Source: Sphingobacterium sp. SGG-5
GTDB taxonomy: Bacteria > Bacteroidota > Bacteroidia > Sphingobacteriales > Sphingobacteriaceae
Assembly (NCBI RefSeq): GCF_011043525.1
Contig: NZ_JAAKGO010000005.1
Coordinates: 124,001-188,000 of the forward strand
Reading direction: 5' to 3'
DNA: 64,000 nt
In this document: piece after piece, positions 54,805-62,906 of the stretch
How the letters are laid out: every line of letters starts with the position of its first letter
Numbering within the stretch: position 1 is the stretch's first letter
Translations under genes and position numbers: made by a program
The notes under the pieces: model-generated
What the model was told of the DNA's origin: nothing
The model's database searches: none
Seen by the model: the letters and a program-made list of their open reading frames with translations, nothing else

Positions 54805-55605
54805 CTATCGCCATCCATAGCATTTACTGCTGATTAATGTATATGTCAATGTAATACCTGCTGTCATATAACCATCTCTGTTTTTGCCGTCCCCACGCGA
54901 TGTCCCCCCCTTCCGAGCGAGCTGACCTGTAGGGTTTGCCATATAAGCCCACGCCTCAGGCAGTCTGTTTACATCATAACGATAAAACTTACTGACATTG
55001 TCTATTCGATCCGAAAACACCGTCCTGTAATTAATCTCTGCCCCTATACTCCAAGGTCCTGAAATATTATATTTAAAGCCTGCCCCCACAGGAATACTCA
55101 AAGCCCATCTCGAAGGCTTTACCAATACATCGCTAGCATCGATTTCCAAAGGATAGTCGTTCAGATATACTTTTTGATCATTGTGATAAACATAGGGGTT
55201 ATGATAAGCTATTGCTAATCCGGCGAGAATATAGGGTGTGTATCTATTTATCTCTCTGCCGGCAATAAACTTAAAAAAATTGAAATCAGCCGTTACCGAG
55301 AGTTCTTTCACATCATTATTAAACAGCAAGCCTCTATTTAATTGGTTAGCATTCGTAAAATCGTGATCGTTGGCATAGAGAGACAGGTAGTTTAGCGATC
55401 CCCGTATACCCCAAGTTGGATTTAGGTTATATTTCACGAACAATCCCCCTCCTGCATTTTTATAATAAAGCGGATCTGCAGGATTCAGGTCACCCATATA
55501 TCCTGTTGCCACTCCGGAAATACCGAACTCGTATTGCTGAGCACTAGCCTTCTCACACAATAAAAATAACAGCAATGCCATCAATGAAAATTGAATTCTA
55601 GTCAA
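54805..55605 (-). CDS. DUF6089-family outer-membrane beta-barrel protein
   Basis: The 266-residue protein has a signal peptide (MTRIQFSLMALLLFLLCEKASAQ) and an eight- to ten-strand barrel-like body: 'YEFGISGVATGYMGDLNPAD', 'GLFVKYNLNPTWGIRGSLNY', 'LSIPVGAGFKYNISGPWSIG', 'GYMTAGITLTYTLIS'. Proteins of this family are found between nadK and uppS in many Bacteroidota, as here. No function has been assigned that I know of; the fixed position beside uppS and bamA suggests an envelope role. Confidence 0.85.
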   Translation of the reverse strand: MTRIQFSLMALLLFLLCEKASAQQYEFGISGVATGYMGDLNPADPLYYKNAGGGLFVKYNLNPTWGIRGSLNYLSLYANDHDFTNANQLNRGLLFNNDVKELSVTADFNFFKFIAGREINRYTPYILAGLAIAYHNPYVYHNDQKVYLNDYPLEIDASDVLVKPSRWALSIPVGAGFKYNISGPWSIGAEINYRTVFSDRIDNVSKFYRYDVNRLPEAWAYMANPTGQLARKGGTSRGDGKNRDGYMTAGITLTYTLISSKCYGWR

Positions 55606-55814
55606 CTTTTACGAATTTGGCGTAAATATATGGTTTTTAACAGAATTGTGTGCGCTTAAATTTTGTTAAAGTGAGATCATATGCATTTTCCTGTTCTGAA
55701 CATAGCTAATAAGCTCAAACAAAGCATTAACCGAGGATAGCGCCCCAAACACCTAAAAATCCATCACAGACGCAATTGCTTCCGAAGCGGTTTTTGGGGA
55801 TTCCCAGATTTGCA

Positions 55815-56216
55815 CTATTTAAGTCTCTCGATTTCTTCGACAGACATTCCAAGTATCTCAGAAATCAGCTTTACTTCAAAACCTCTTCCCAACATTTTGA
55901 TAGCTGATTCTTTTTTCTCGGCTTCGGCTTTGGCTTTGCCCTTTTCTTCGCCTTCTAAACGAGCATAATCCAAAGCCGCTTTGTTATCCCATTTACGTTT
56001 TAAACTTACATCGTACATCTTGCGTTCCTCCTTCGTCAATTTGCTGTATTCAGCTACGCGAAACAATTTCTCAAATATCGGTTTCCTTAGATAAACAGAA
56101 AATTTATTCATCTTTGACAGATTCTTCAGCACATAAAACCACTGATCCAAATCGGTCTCCAAGTTTGCCTCGACTTTGACAAAGTTAATCAATTTATCAT
56201 GAGTGTTTTTCTTTTT
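55815..56216 (-). pseudogene. Rpn-family (PD-(D/E)XK) recombination-promoting nuclease, C-terminal remnant
   Basis: The open frame runs from 56216 to the stop at 55815, with only a TTG at 56192 as a possible start. It encodes 'LETDLDQWFYVLKNLSKMNK', 'RVAEYSKLTKEERKMYDVSL' and 'ALDYARLEGEEKGKAKAEAE', and ends 'GFEVKLISEILGMSVEEIER'. These are the C-terminal third of Rpn/YhgA-like putative transposase nucleases (about 290 residues). The catalytic N-terminal nuclease domain is missing and an in-frame TAA stands at 56217-56219. It lies in a stretch of debris inside an otherwise conserved gene order. Confidence 0.75.
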
Positions 56217-56387
56217 TTAATGGAATGATAGAATCCATTTCTGCTCATCCTGTACGCAGCACATAAGTCTCTCATACCTCGCATTGACAGGAATCATATC
56301 CCATTGAGCACTGTTCAGTTTTCTGTTTCGCAGATTCATCGGAAAGGGCATCTGCGGATCGAATGGGTCAATTATTGTTACTGCCAT
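56217..56387 (-). CDS. Small ORF of 56 codons, function unknown
   Basis: The ORF starts at an ATG (MAVTIIDPFDPQMPFPMNLR) and ends at the TAA directly before, and in frame with, the Rpn remnant. The composition (Trp, Cys, Pro and Arg rich, 'NSAQWDMIPVNARYERLMCC') looks like real protein rather than random translation, and no competing frame is convincing. I do not recognise it. It may be an intact small gene or a fragment of a larger protein whose remainder has been replaced by the Rpn sequence. Confidence 0.35.
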   Translation of the reverse strand: MAVTIIDPFDPQMPFPMNLRNRKLNSAQWDMIPVNARYERLMCCVQDEQKWILSFH

Positions 56388-56405
56388 ATCATAATTAGTT
56401 TATGT

Positions 56406-56825
56406 TTACGGGGTATTTACCTTTGTATAATGTCCGTCAGGAACGGGCCTTGGAACGAGAGGAACAGAACCATCATAAATGCAGTGAATTCGTATATCTT
56501 CCTTGTTTATTATATTTATTTCTAATGAGTTTCCTACCGGTGAATCTTCAGAAAGGAAGATTAACGGTGGATATCCGTCTGGATTTAAAAAACCTACTAT
56601 ATCTACAATATCCTCAACATTTCCGTTCTCTCTGGTTATGAGTTTTCCAGTTTTCATATCCTTTCCATAGTCCGGGATAAACTCAATCGTAAACTCACTA
56701 TCTCCGTTGAATTTCCACGTACCCGCTATGCCACGCAAGTCGATCCAATCTTGGTCTATAGTGTCTTTGTCTTTGCACGAAGACAATGCAAATAATGTCA
56801 GTAAAATAAGATATAGTTTCTTCAT
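56406..56825 (-). CDS. Small hypothetical lipoprotein
   Basis: The 139-residue protein has a lipoprotein signal peptide (MKKLYLILLTLFALSSCKDK) with the lipobox LSSC. The mature part resembles lipocalin-like or META-type small envelope lipoproteins: 'LRGIAGTWKFNGDSEFTIEF', then short strands and a Pro-rich end ('VPLVPRPVPDGHYTKVNTP'). No specific family is recognised. It lies among gene remnants between nadK and DUF6089, so it may be part of a horizontally acquired patch. Confidence 0.6.
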   Translation of the reverse strand: MKKLYLILLTLFALSSCKDKDTIDQDWIDLRGIAGTWKFNGDSEFTIEFIPDYGKDMKTGKLITRENGNVEDIVDIVGFLNPDGYPPLIFLSEDSPVGNSLEINIINKEDIRIHCIYDGSVPLVPRPVPDGHYTKVNTP

Positions 56826-56892
56826 GATTTAAGGTGCGTTGTTTGTTACTTGAAAAGACAAATATATCTATAATTACCTTTTCAAGAGATTT

Positions 56893-56985
56893 TTAACGTG
56901 AATACCACTGTCGCCCGAGAAATGTTCCCTCACTGTTATACACAAACCATTGTCTCCCTGTAGAAGATAGTTTAGCGGCATTCCA
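56893..56985 (-). pseudogene. Short coding remnant of a lost gene
   Basis: Thirty codons between two in-frame stops read 'WNAAKLSSTGRQWFVYNSEG' and end in 'TFLGRQWYSR'. The repeated GRQW and the aromatic pattern look like the end of a real protein, but there is no start codon. It is too short to name. I judge it a remnant in the 202-base gap between nadK and the lipoprotein gene; nothing else is seen there. Confidence 0.3.
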
Positions 56986-57028
56986 TCACTTGATCTCCCA
57001 ATGTTCTTGGTTAATCACTAAAAAGGGG

Positions 57029-57922
57029 CTAATAATTCCGCACATCCATTCCCCAAAGCAGTTTTTCCCGCAATGTCCGAAAGTATCCATCGCCCTCTAA
57101 GCGGATCAGGTTCACAGTAAATGGGGCTTTTTTAATGATAAGACGGGTAGAAGTCGGTAAGGTTTCGCTACGCGAATCACAGGTCAACACAAACTGTCCG
57201 GTCCGGCTTTCCACCTGCAATTCCAGCTCCATTCCTTCTGAAACCACCAACGGCCGTACATTCAGATTGTGGGGTGAAACGGGTGTAATCACAAAATTCC
57301 CACTCCCGGGCATCATAATGGGACCACCGCAGCTCAAGGAGTAAGCTGTCGATCCCGTGGGCGTCGCAATAATCAAACCATCAGACCAGTAGGAATTCAG
57401 CTCTTCCCCATTCAATTTTGCATGAATGGTAATCATAGAGGAGGTATCGAAACGGAGCACAGAGATATCATTCAGGGCTACATTCTCTCCGTTAAAAAAT
57501 GTTTGCCCTTCTGCCTCCACCGTCAACAAGGCCCGTTTCTGAATATGGTATTGACGATCTAAAATCTGATCCAAAGCTTTTTTGATCTCCGATTTTTGAA
57601 TATTGGCCAAAAACCCCAACCTACCGAAATTAATACCGGCAACAGGTATATTGGTATCCTTCACGATAGAAACAGTAGAGAGCATAGTACCGTCCCCTCC
57701 TAAACTGAGCATAAAATCGACATCTCGGGGGAAGTCTTCATAAGAAGAGAAAGTAGACAGGCCTTCCGGAAATGGCCCTTGTGTTTTCAAAAATTGGTAA
57801 AACTCGCTATGAATACATATCTCTACCTGTCGGTGCTGAAGATAATGAAATAGGGTTTCCACAAAAGGGTTGACCGAGGAATTAAAAAGTCGGCCATATA
57901 GGGCTATACGTATAGGATTCAT
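57029..57922 (-). CDS. nadK: NAD kinase
   Basis: The ATG at 57922 (MNPIRIALYGRLFN) is used; the only earlier in-frame start is a TTG. The 297-residue enzyme phosphorylates NAD to NADP. 'FMLSLGGDGTMLSTV' contains the GGDG motif (75-78). 'PVAGINFGRLGFLANI', 'NDISVLRFDTSSMI', 'YWSDGLIIATPTGSTAYSLS' (NE/D and substrate-binding region) and 'PHNLNVRPLVVSEG' are all present. It is flanked by the CBS-domain gene upstream (20 bases between coding regions), the usual neighbour in this phylum. Confidence 0.96.
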   Translation of the reverse strand: MNPIRIALYGRLFNSSVNPFVETLFHYLQHRQVEICIHSEFYQFLKTQGPFPEGLSTFSSYEDFPRDVDFMLSLGGDGTMLSTVSIVKDTNIPVAGINFGRLGFLANIQKSEIKKALDQILDRQYHIQKRALLTVEAEGQTFFNGENVALNDISVLRFDTSSMITIHAKLNGEELNSYWSDGLIIATPTGSTAYSLSCGGPIMMPGSGNFVITPVSPHNLNVRPLVVSEGMELELQVESRTGQFVLTCDSRSETLPTSTRLIIKKAPFTVNLIRLEGDGYFRTLREKLLWGMDVRNY

Positions 57923-57966
57923 TCTTATCGAAGCAACTGTTTCCAAACAAAAATGCGAAGAATTGG

Positions 57967-58623
57967 TTATATATCTAAATAATTCATCAAAAGATCATAT
58001 CTGTCCTGTATATCGGATTGATCTCCTCCATCTCTAAATGTCGCCTTCACAGTATAATCGTTGCGCCACAGCGACGATACAACCGAAGCAATATTGGTTT
58101 TGTTTACCTTAATCGTCATTTCCAACTTGGCCGAATCCGGAATATGTCGTATGGCCGTGTTGAGGATGCCGGTATTCTCCGATTCGATAATCCGTGCAAC
58201 ATGGGACAATGCATTGTCTCGTATACCAAGCTCCAGGACGATAATCGCACCTTCCTCCTGTCCCAGAATTTCATTTAAGCCTATCAGGATATCCTGTTTG
58301 GTTAACACGCCGAGATATTCATGCAGCTTATTAAGCACAGGTATAACACAATAATCACGCGAAGACATCAACTGTAGGGCGTCGTATATATGCTGATAGT
58401 CAAACAAATAAATATGATTCAATTTATAGGAAATAGTGTGCACTGCAAGATCCGTTTGATCTTGATCCAATAGCACTTCCTGCGAAATCATACCATAATA
58501 AACTTTTTGGTCTACCACAGGCAAATAATTGCACTGGTATTCGTCCATCTTATCCAATATATAACCGATGGTATCGGTATGAAGAACTTGGTAATTGCTG
58601 GATATGTATTGGCCGACGAACAT
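57967..58623 (-). CDS. CBS-domain protein
   Basis: The 218-residue cytoplasmic protein has two CBS domains (~1-60 and ~70-135: 'VGQYISSNYQVLHTDTIGYI', 'HIYDALQLMSSRDYCVIPVL'), which typically bind adenine nucleotides. The C-terminal ACT-like region (~140-218) contains 'IIVLELGIRDNALSHVARII'. There is no catalytic domain, so a regulatory or sensing role is likely. It is the first gene of the nadK-uppS-bamA series and reads away from the glsA-like gene. Its target is unknown. Confidence 0.88.
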   Translation of the reverse strand: MFVGQYISSNYQVLHTDTIGYILDKMDEYQCNYLPVVDQKVYYGMISQEVLLDQDQTDLAVHTISYKLNHIYLFDYQHIYDALQLMSSRDYCVIPVLNKLHEYLGVLTKQDILIGLNEILGQEEGAIIVLELGIRDNALSHVARIIESENTGILNTAIRHIPDSAKLEMTIKVNKTNIASVVSSLWRNDYTVKATFRDGGDQSDIQDRYDLLMNYLDI

Positions 58624-58796
58624 AATGCTGTTTTATTAATAAGACAATAAAAATAGGAAATCGTTTAGTCTTTACCCAAAAAAGTATCACTTATACGCCA
58701 AAACATATGACATATTACCTACTTTATAGTTTTCAGTTCAAATATTTTATTTATTTTTACCCGAGTGGATTTTTGCTAAGATGCGCTACCATTACT

Positions 58797-59615
58797 ATGT
58801 CGGTTGAAGAGAAAAAATTTATACAAGTTGGGGAGATAATTAGGCAAAAAAGCCCTAAAGCAGCGAAATGGATCCCTTCGTTTTTTATTTCATATTTAAA
58901 AAAGACCATTCACGAAGATGATATAAATGACATCATGTTCAGGCTAAGAAACCTACAAGGTCTTGATTTTGTGGATGCACTGATTAAAGATCTTGGGGTC
59001 GAAGTAGTGCTGGATGGCAGTGAACATATACCTTTGGATGAAAGTGTGATTTTCGCTTCAAACCATCCTTTAGGGGGATTAGACGGTATTGCTTTTATGC
59101 ATGCTATCGGGCGTTATAGAAGAGATGTGAAATTTCTGGTCAATGACATTCTTTTGAATATTGGTAATTTAGAACCGTTATTTGTTGGTGTCAATAAGGT
59201 TGGTGGTCAGAATAAATCGGCAATAGCGGCGATTGAAGAAGCTTATGCCGATGAACACGCTTTATTGGTATTTCCGGCAGGGTTAGTCTCCCGAAAAACA
59301 AAAGGCGAGGTAATCGACCTCGAATGGAAAAAAAGTTTTATAGCAAAAGCCAAAAAATATAAAAAAGATATTATTCCTGTATATATTGAGGGTAAAAATT
59401 CCAACTTCTTTTATAACCTGGCCAATTGGCGGAATAAACTCGGTATTAAGTTTAATGTGGAAATGTTATACTTAGCGGACGAGTTCTTTAAGCAAAGAAA
59501 TCAACGAGTTATAATTAAAATTGGTAAAAAAATTCCTTATTCGTATTTTGATAGCTCAAAAACCGAAAAACAATGGGCTGCGGAAATAAAACGGATTGTT
59601 TATAGGATGAAGTAG
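58797..59615 (+). CDS. glsA: PlsC-like lysophospholipid/glycine-lipid acyltransferase
   Basis: The ATG at 58797 (MSVEEKKFIQVGEIIRQK) starts the conserved sequence; the open frame 30 codons upstream reads as non-homologous AT-rich sequence. The product is 272 residues. 'FASNHPLGGLDGIAFMHAIG' is the acyltransferase motif I, with His and Asp separated by five residues instead of the usual four. 'VFPAGLVSRK' corresponds to motif III. Together with the GNAT gene 10 bases downstream this matches the GlsA/GlsB (OlsA/OlsB-type) pair that makes acyloxyacyl glycine or ornithine lipids; GlsA adds the second acyl chain. The exact lipid is inferred from the phylum. Confidence 0.8.
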   Translation: MSVEEKKFIQVGEIIRQKSPKAAKWIPSFFISYLKKTIHEDDINDIMFRLRNLQGLDFVDALIKDLGVEVVLDGSEHIPLDESVIFASNHPLGGLDGIAFMHAIGRYRRDVKFLVNDILLNIGNLEPLFVGVNKVGGQNKSAIAAIEEAYADEHALLVFPAGLVSRKTKGEVIDLEWKKSFIAKAKKYKKDIIPVYIEGKNSNFFYNLANWRNKLGIKFNVEMLYLADEFFKQRNQRVIIKIGKKIPYSYFDSSKTEKQWAAEIKRIVYRMK

Positions 59616-59625
59616 TAAAAAAAAT

Positions 59626-60594
59626 ATGGAAGAAATTATAGCTCCGGTAGCAAGAGATTTGATAAAAGCTGAACTGACGAAAGAAGCTTTTTTACGATAT
59701 ACAAATAATGGTAATAACGAGGTATACCTTATCAATTACCATACTGCTCCTCATATCATGCGTGAAATCGGTCGATTGCGCGAATTGACTTTCCGGGGTG
59801 CAGGTGGAGGAACGGGCCTACCGCTCGATATTGATGAAAATGACACTTGCGAGCACAATTATGATCAGCTCATCGCTTGGAATCCGGAAGATGAAGAGAT
59901 CATTGCGGGCTATCGGGTAATACGATGTAAAGATGCCTTAGACAACAACGGTAATATATACTTGTCGACATCCCACTATTTTGAATTTTCGGAAAAATTT
60001 AAAAACGATTATCTGCCATATGCGATTGAATTAGGCCGTTCATGGGTACAACCGCGGTACCAACCTGCGGTGGACAACAGAAAGGGCTTATTCTCTTTAG
60101 ATAATCTGTGGGACGGACTTGGCGCACTCGTTGTACTGAATCCGGAAATCAAGTATCTCTTCGGTAAAGTAACGATGTATCCGAAATTTAATGCGCAGGC
60201 GAGAGATTTGCTCATTTATTTTATGGAATACTATTTTCCGGATAAAACAAATCTGCTTAAGCCACTGGACAAACTGTACCTGGGCTACAAGACCGATGTC
60301 TCCGTGTTTCAACATATTTTTGATGGCTTAGATTATAAGGAAGGCTATAAAGTACTGAATAAACACGTCAGAGAACTGGGTGAAAATATTCCACCGCTCA
60401 TCAACACCTATATGAATTTATCCCCGACAATGATGACTTTCGGAACAGCAATGAACGATGAATTCGGTGAGGTCGAAGAAACTGGAATACTGATTACTAT
60501 AGCGGACATTTATGACGCAAAAAAGGAACGCCATATCAAGACGTTCGAACGTGACAAAACATATGGCAGCCGTATAAAACAAGAGGGTGTCTAA
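59626..60594 (+). CDS. glsB: GNAT-family N-acyltransferase, GlsB/OlsB-like (hemolysin-like)
   Basis: The 322-residue protein belongs to the putative hemolysin/OlsB acyltransferases: 'NYHTAPHIMREIGRLRELTF', 'GGGTGLPLDIDENDTCEHNY', 'IIAGYRVIRC', 'AIELGRSWVQPRYQP' and 'KYLFGKVTMYPKFNAQARDL'. It would transfer a 3-hydroxyacyl chain from acyl-ACP to the amino group of glycine (or ornithine), the first step of amino-acid lipid synthesis. It is 10 bases after the PlsC-like partner and surely co-transcribed. Its final codons and stop lie in the left arm of a repeat element, so the end 'GV' may not be ancestral. Confidence 0.85.
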   Translation: MEEIIAPVARDLIKAELTKEAFLRYTNNGNNEVYLINYHTAPHIMREIGRLRELTFRGAGGGTGLPLDIDENDTCEHNYDQLIAWNPEDEEIIAGYRVIRCKDALDNNGNIYLSTSHYFEFSEKFKNDYLPYAIELGRSWVQPRYQPAVDNRKGLFSLDNLWDGLGALVVLNPEIKYLFGKVTMYPKFNAQARDLLIYFMEYYFPDKTNLLKPLDKLYLGYKTDVSVFQHIFDGLDYKEGYKVLNKHVRELGENIPPLINTYMNLSPTMMTFGTAMNDEFGEVEETGILITIADIYDAKKERHIKTFERDKTYGSRIKQEGV

Positions 60595-60770
60595 GAAGCA
60601 TCATTTTTCGTCATTTCGAACGAAGAGAGAACCCCGAAGGGCTCTCCGCAGGAAAATCTATGGATGAATTTTAATTAACTTATTTTCAACAATTTGAAAA
60701 ATTGCTTAACTATAGATTTCTCGTCGTACCTCCTCGAAATGACGGCATAATAGGCTTTTTAGACAGCCCC
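60585..60770. mobile_element. MITE/REP-like palindromic element of about 186 bp
   Basis: The outer arms are GGGTGTCTAAGAAGC (60585-60599) and GGCTTTTTAGACAGCCCC (60753-60770), near reverse complements. Inner arms also match: CGTCATTTCGAACGAAGAG on the left and CTCCTCGAAATGACGG on the right, with 'AAATCTAT' and 'ATAGATTT' further in. There is no transposase. The layout is that of short non-autonomous inverted-repeat elements common between genes in Bacteroidota. The left arm overlaps the stop codon of the GNAT gene. It fills the gap up to the yqeY gene. Confidence 0.75.
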
Positions 60771-60793
60771 ATATACGTATTCCTTCTTTTCTT

Positions 60794-61243
60794 TTAAGAT
60801 AGTGACGACTTGACTAATTCAGATATTGTTTTACCGTCAGCCTGCCCGGCAAGCTTTTGATTGGCCAACCCCATGACTTTACCCATATCCTTCATCCCTA
60901 CAGCACCAGTTTCCTGAATAATATCTTTTACGACTTTCTCAATTTCCGAGCGTTCAAGTTGTTTCGGCAAAAACTGCTCAATAACCTGCTGTTCTTCAAC
61001 TTCGATTTGATAGAGATCGTCACGTCCTTGGTTTTTATATATTTCTGCCGACTCTTTTCGCTGTTTAACCAATTTTTGTAATACTTTATTCTCGGTATCC
61101 GGTGTCAACTGATCTATTCCGGCTTTTTCTGTTTTTGCCAAAAGAATAGCCGCTTTAATAGCGCGCAACCCACGGAGTGCCACGCTGTCTTTTGCTATCA
61201 TAGCAGACTTAATTTCCTGATTTATTTTTTCTTCTAATTGCAT
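60794..61243 (-). CDS. GatB/YqeY-domain protein
   Basis: The ATG at 61243 (MQLEEKINQEIKSAMIAKDS) matches the family start; an upstream in-frame start adds 14 residues. The 149-residue protein is a stand-alone YqeY: 'LRGLRAIKAAILLAKTEKAG', 'VLQKLVKQRKESAEIYKNQG', 'EQQVIEQFLPKQLERSEIEK', 'GVMKDMGKVMGL'-type segment and 'KLAGQADGKTISELVKSSLS'. The domain is shared with the tail of the GatB amidotransferase subunit and may bind tRNA; the role of the free form is not settled. It is 48 bases downstream of the SDR gene. Confidence 0.92.
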   Translation of the reverse strand: MQLEEKINQEIKSAMIAKDSVALRGLRAIKAAILLAKTEKAGIDQLTPDTENKVLQKLVKQRKESAEIYKNQGRDDLYQIEVEEQQVIEQFLPKQLERSEIEKVVKDIIQETGAVGMKDMGKVMGLANQKLAGQADGKTISELVKSSLS

Positions 61244-61291
61244 AGTTCTTATATATTTATTTGTCCCTGCTTCATCTGTCGGCACGTACTT

Positions 61292-62059
61292 TTAATTTTT
61301 TCTATCGACAATTGTACCATTAGCCTGCGCGGTAGGCATCACCAGAATATCATTTATATTCACATGAGACGGTCTCGACAGAACAAAGCTAATGATTTCC
61401 GCAATATCATGACCATTCAAAGGAGTCAGCCCCTGATACACCGCTTTTGCTCGCTCCTTATCTCCTTTAAAGCGTACTTCGGAAAATTCAGTTTCCACCA
61501 TCCCGGGATTCACTGCGGTCACTTTAATACCGAAAGGTAAAAGATCAATCCGCATGGCCTTATTTAGAGCATCTACCGCATGCTTGGTCGCACAGTATAC
61601 ATTTCCATTCGGATAAACTTCCTTCCCCGCGATTGATCCGATGTTAATAATATGCGGTTCTGTACTTCGTTTCAGCAAAGGTACTACCGCTTTCGTGACA
61701 TACAGCAGCCCTTTGACATTGGTATCTATCATGGTATCCCAATCCGCTATATTTCCATCGGCAATATTATCCAATCCTTGGCTCAGCCCCGCATTGTTGA
61801 TCAGAACATCGACCTGTTGCCAGTTCTCTGGCAAATGGGATACGGCCTCAAACACTTCTTTTTCCTGGCGCACATCCAATGCGAATGCATGGATAGCACA
61901 GTCCGGATATGTCCTTCCGATCTTTTCCGCTAATTCAGTCACTTTGTTTATCCGGCGCGCACACAATATTAACCGGTATTTGCCCTCCCGGGCAAACATT
62001 TCAGCACATGCGGCGCCAATTCCTGAACTTGCGCCGGTAATTAGCACGGTACGTTTCAT
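61292..62059 (-). CDS. SDR-family NAD(P)-dependent oxidoreductase (YdfG-like)
   Basis: The 255-residue enzyme is a classical short-chain dehydrogenase. 'VLITGASSGIGAACAEMF' holds the TGxxxGIG cofactor loop, 'DVLINNAGLSQG' the NNAG motif, and 'INIGSIAGKEVYPNGNVYCA' with 'TKHAVDAL' the Ser and Tyr-x3-Lys active site. 'VNPGMVETEFSEVRFKGDKE' is typical of the YdfG group, which reduces 3-hydroxy acids such as serine or malonic semialdehyde with NADP. The natural substrate is not known. It follows porT by one base and so is likely in the ubiE-porT transcript. Confidence 0.93.
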   Translation of the reverse strand: MKRTVLITGASSGIGAACAEMFAREGKYRLILCARRINKVTELAEKIGRTYPDCAIHAFALDVRQEKEVFEAVSHLPENWQQVDVLINNAGLSQGLDNIADGNIADWDTMIDTNVKGLLYVTKAVVPLLKRSTEPHIINIGSIAGKEVYPNGNVYCATKHAVDALNKAMRIDLLPFGIKVTAVNPGMVETEFSEVRFKGDKERAKAVYQGLTPLNGHDIAEIISFVLSRPSHVNINDILVMPTAQANGTIVDRKN

Positions 62060-62060
62060 A

Positions 62061-62906
62061 TTATTGAAATATTAAGCTTATATACACACTTCTGAGCCAC
62101 GCCTTTTCTATGGGAGCCATAAATTTATTATCTCGAGACAAGGCATGGTTGTGATCTAAGATAGAACCAAAACTCTGATTAAACTTAATTTCAGGTGACA
62201 TTTTGAAATAGGGAAAGAAAATATCAGCGCCTATACCGACCTCCCAGGAAAGAAAACTCGGCTGCAGAATTAGCGATTGAGGGATAACAGAATTTTCCCG
62301 CTCTTTCAGCAACAATTCGTATTCTTTTTGAATGCCGATGAAACGGGAGACTCGGGCACCACCGATCAGATACCCCCGGTACCTATTGATTTTATTCTTT
62401 AAGATCTTTTCGTCTGAACGAAATTTAATGGAGAACGGAAATTCAAAAGAGTTGAAATTGGAACCGTCTGCCGATCCAGAGATGTGTCGGGAACGACGGA
62501 GCAGTGTTCTCGGAGACGTCTCTCCCCCCACCGGATCCCTTCCTGAAAAAGATATTCCGGAATTGTTTATGAACTGAAAAGTGGGATTAAACGTAAAATA
62601 CAGGTTATCATCCACCCGCACATCCACCGGGATACCTACAGCAAAGTTGTGGCCGTTTGCCGAATGAATACCTTTTAGGCTTCCTACATCATGCACATTC
62701 TCACCAGTATAATCGATGGCATAGTCACTCTCCCAATTCTCCTGCAAACTGAGCCGATAATTCTGATAAATGTAACTGTACTGTAGGCCGACGAGAATAA
62801 CTGCTTCTTCATCATAGCTGGATGAGAACGGTAAGGAGACCCGCATCTGTCCTTGTACTACCATACCCAGTAGGTAAAATGCTATTCCTAAGGCGAACTT
62901 CTTCAT
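62061..62906 (-). CDS. porT: PorT-family type IX secretion protein
   Basis: The 281-residue protein has a signal peptide (MKKFALGIAFYLLGMVVQGQ) and a beta-barrel-like body: 'ILVGLQYSYIYQNYRLSLQE', 'FAVGIPVDVRVDDNLYFTFN', 'GYLIGGARVSRFIGIQKEYE', 'SWEVGIGADIFFPYFKMSPE'. It ends 'WLRSVYISLIFQ'. PorT is an outer-membrane component of T9SS, and porT next to ubiE is the standard order in Bacteroidota. It is somewhat longer than typical (about 230-250). The ATG overlaps the ubiE stop by 4 bases (ATGA). It would serve export of the T9SS substrates found elsewhere in this window. Confidence 0.85.
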   Translation of the reverse strand: MKKFALGIAFYLLGMVVQGQMRVSLPFSSSYDEEAVILVGLQYSYIYQNYRLSLQENWESDYAIDYTGENVHDVGSLKGIHSANGHNFAVGIPVDVRVDDNLYFTFNPTFQFINNSGISFSGRDPVGGETSPRTLLRRSRHISGSADGSNFNSFEFPFSIKFRSDEKILKNKINRYRGYLIGGARVSRFIGIQKEYELLLKERENSVIPQSLILQPSFLSWEVGIGADIFFPYFKMSPEIKFNQSFGSILDHNHALSRDNKFMAPIEKAWLRSVYISLIFQ

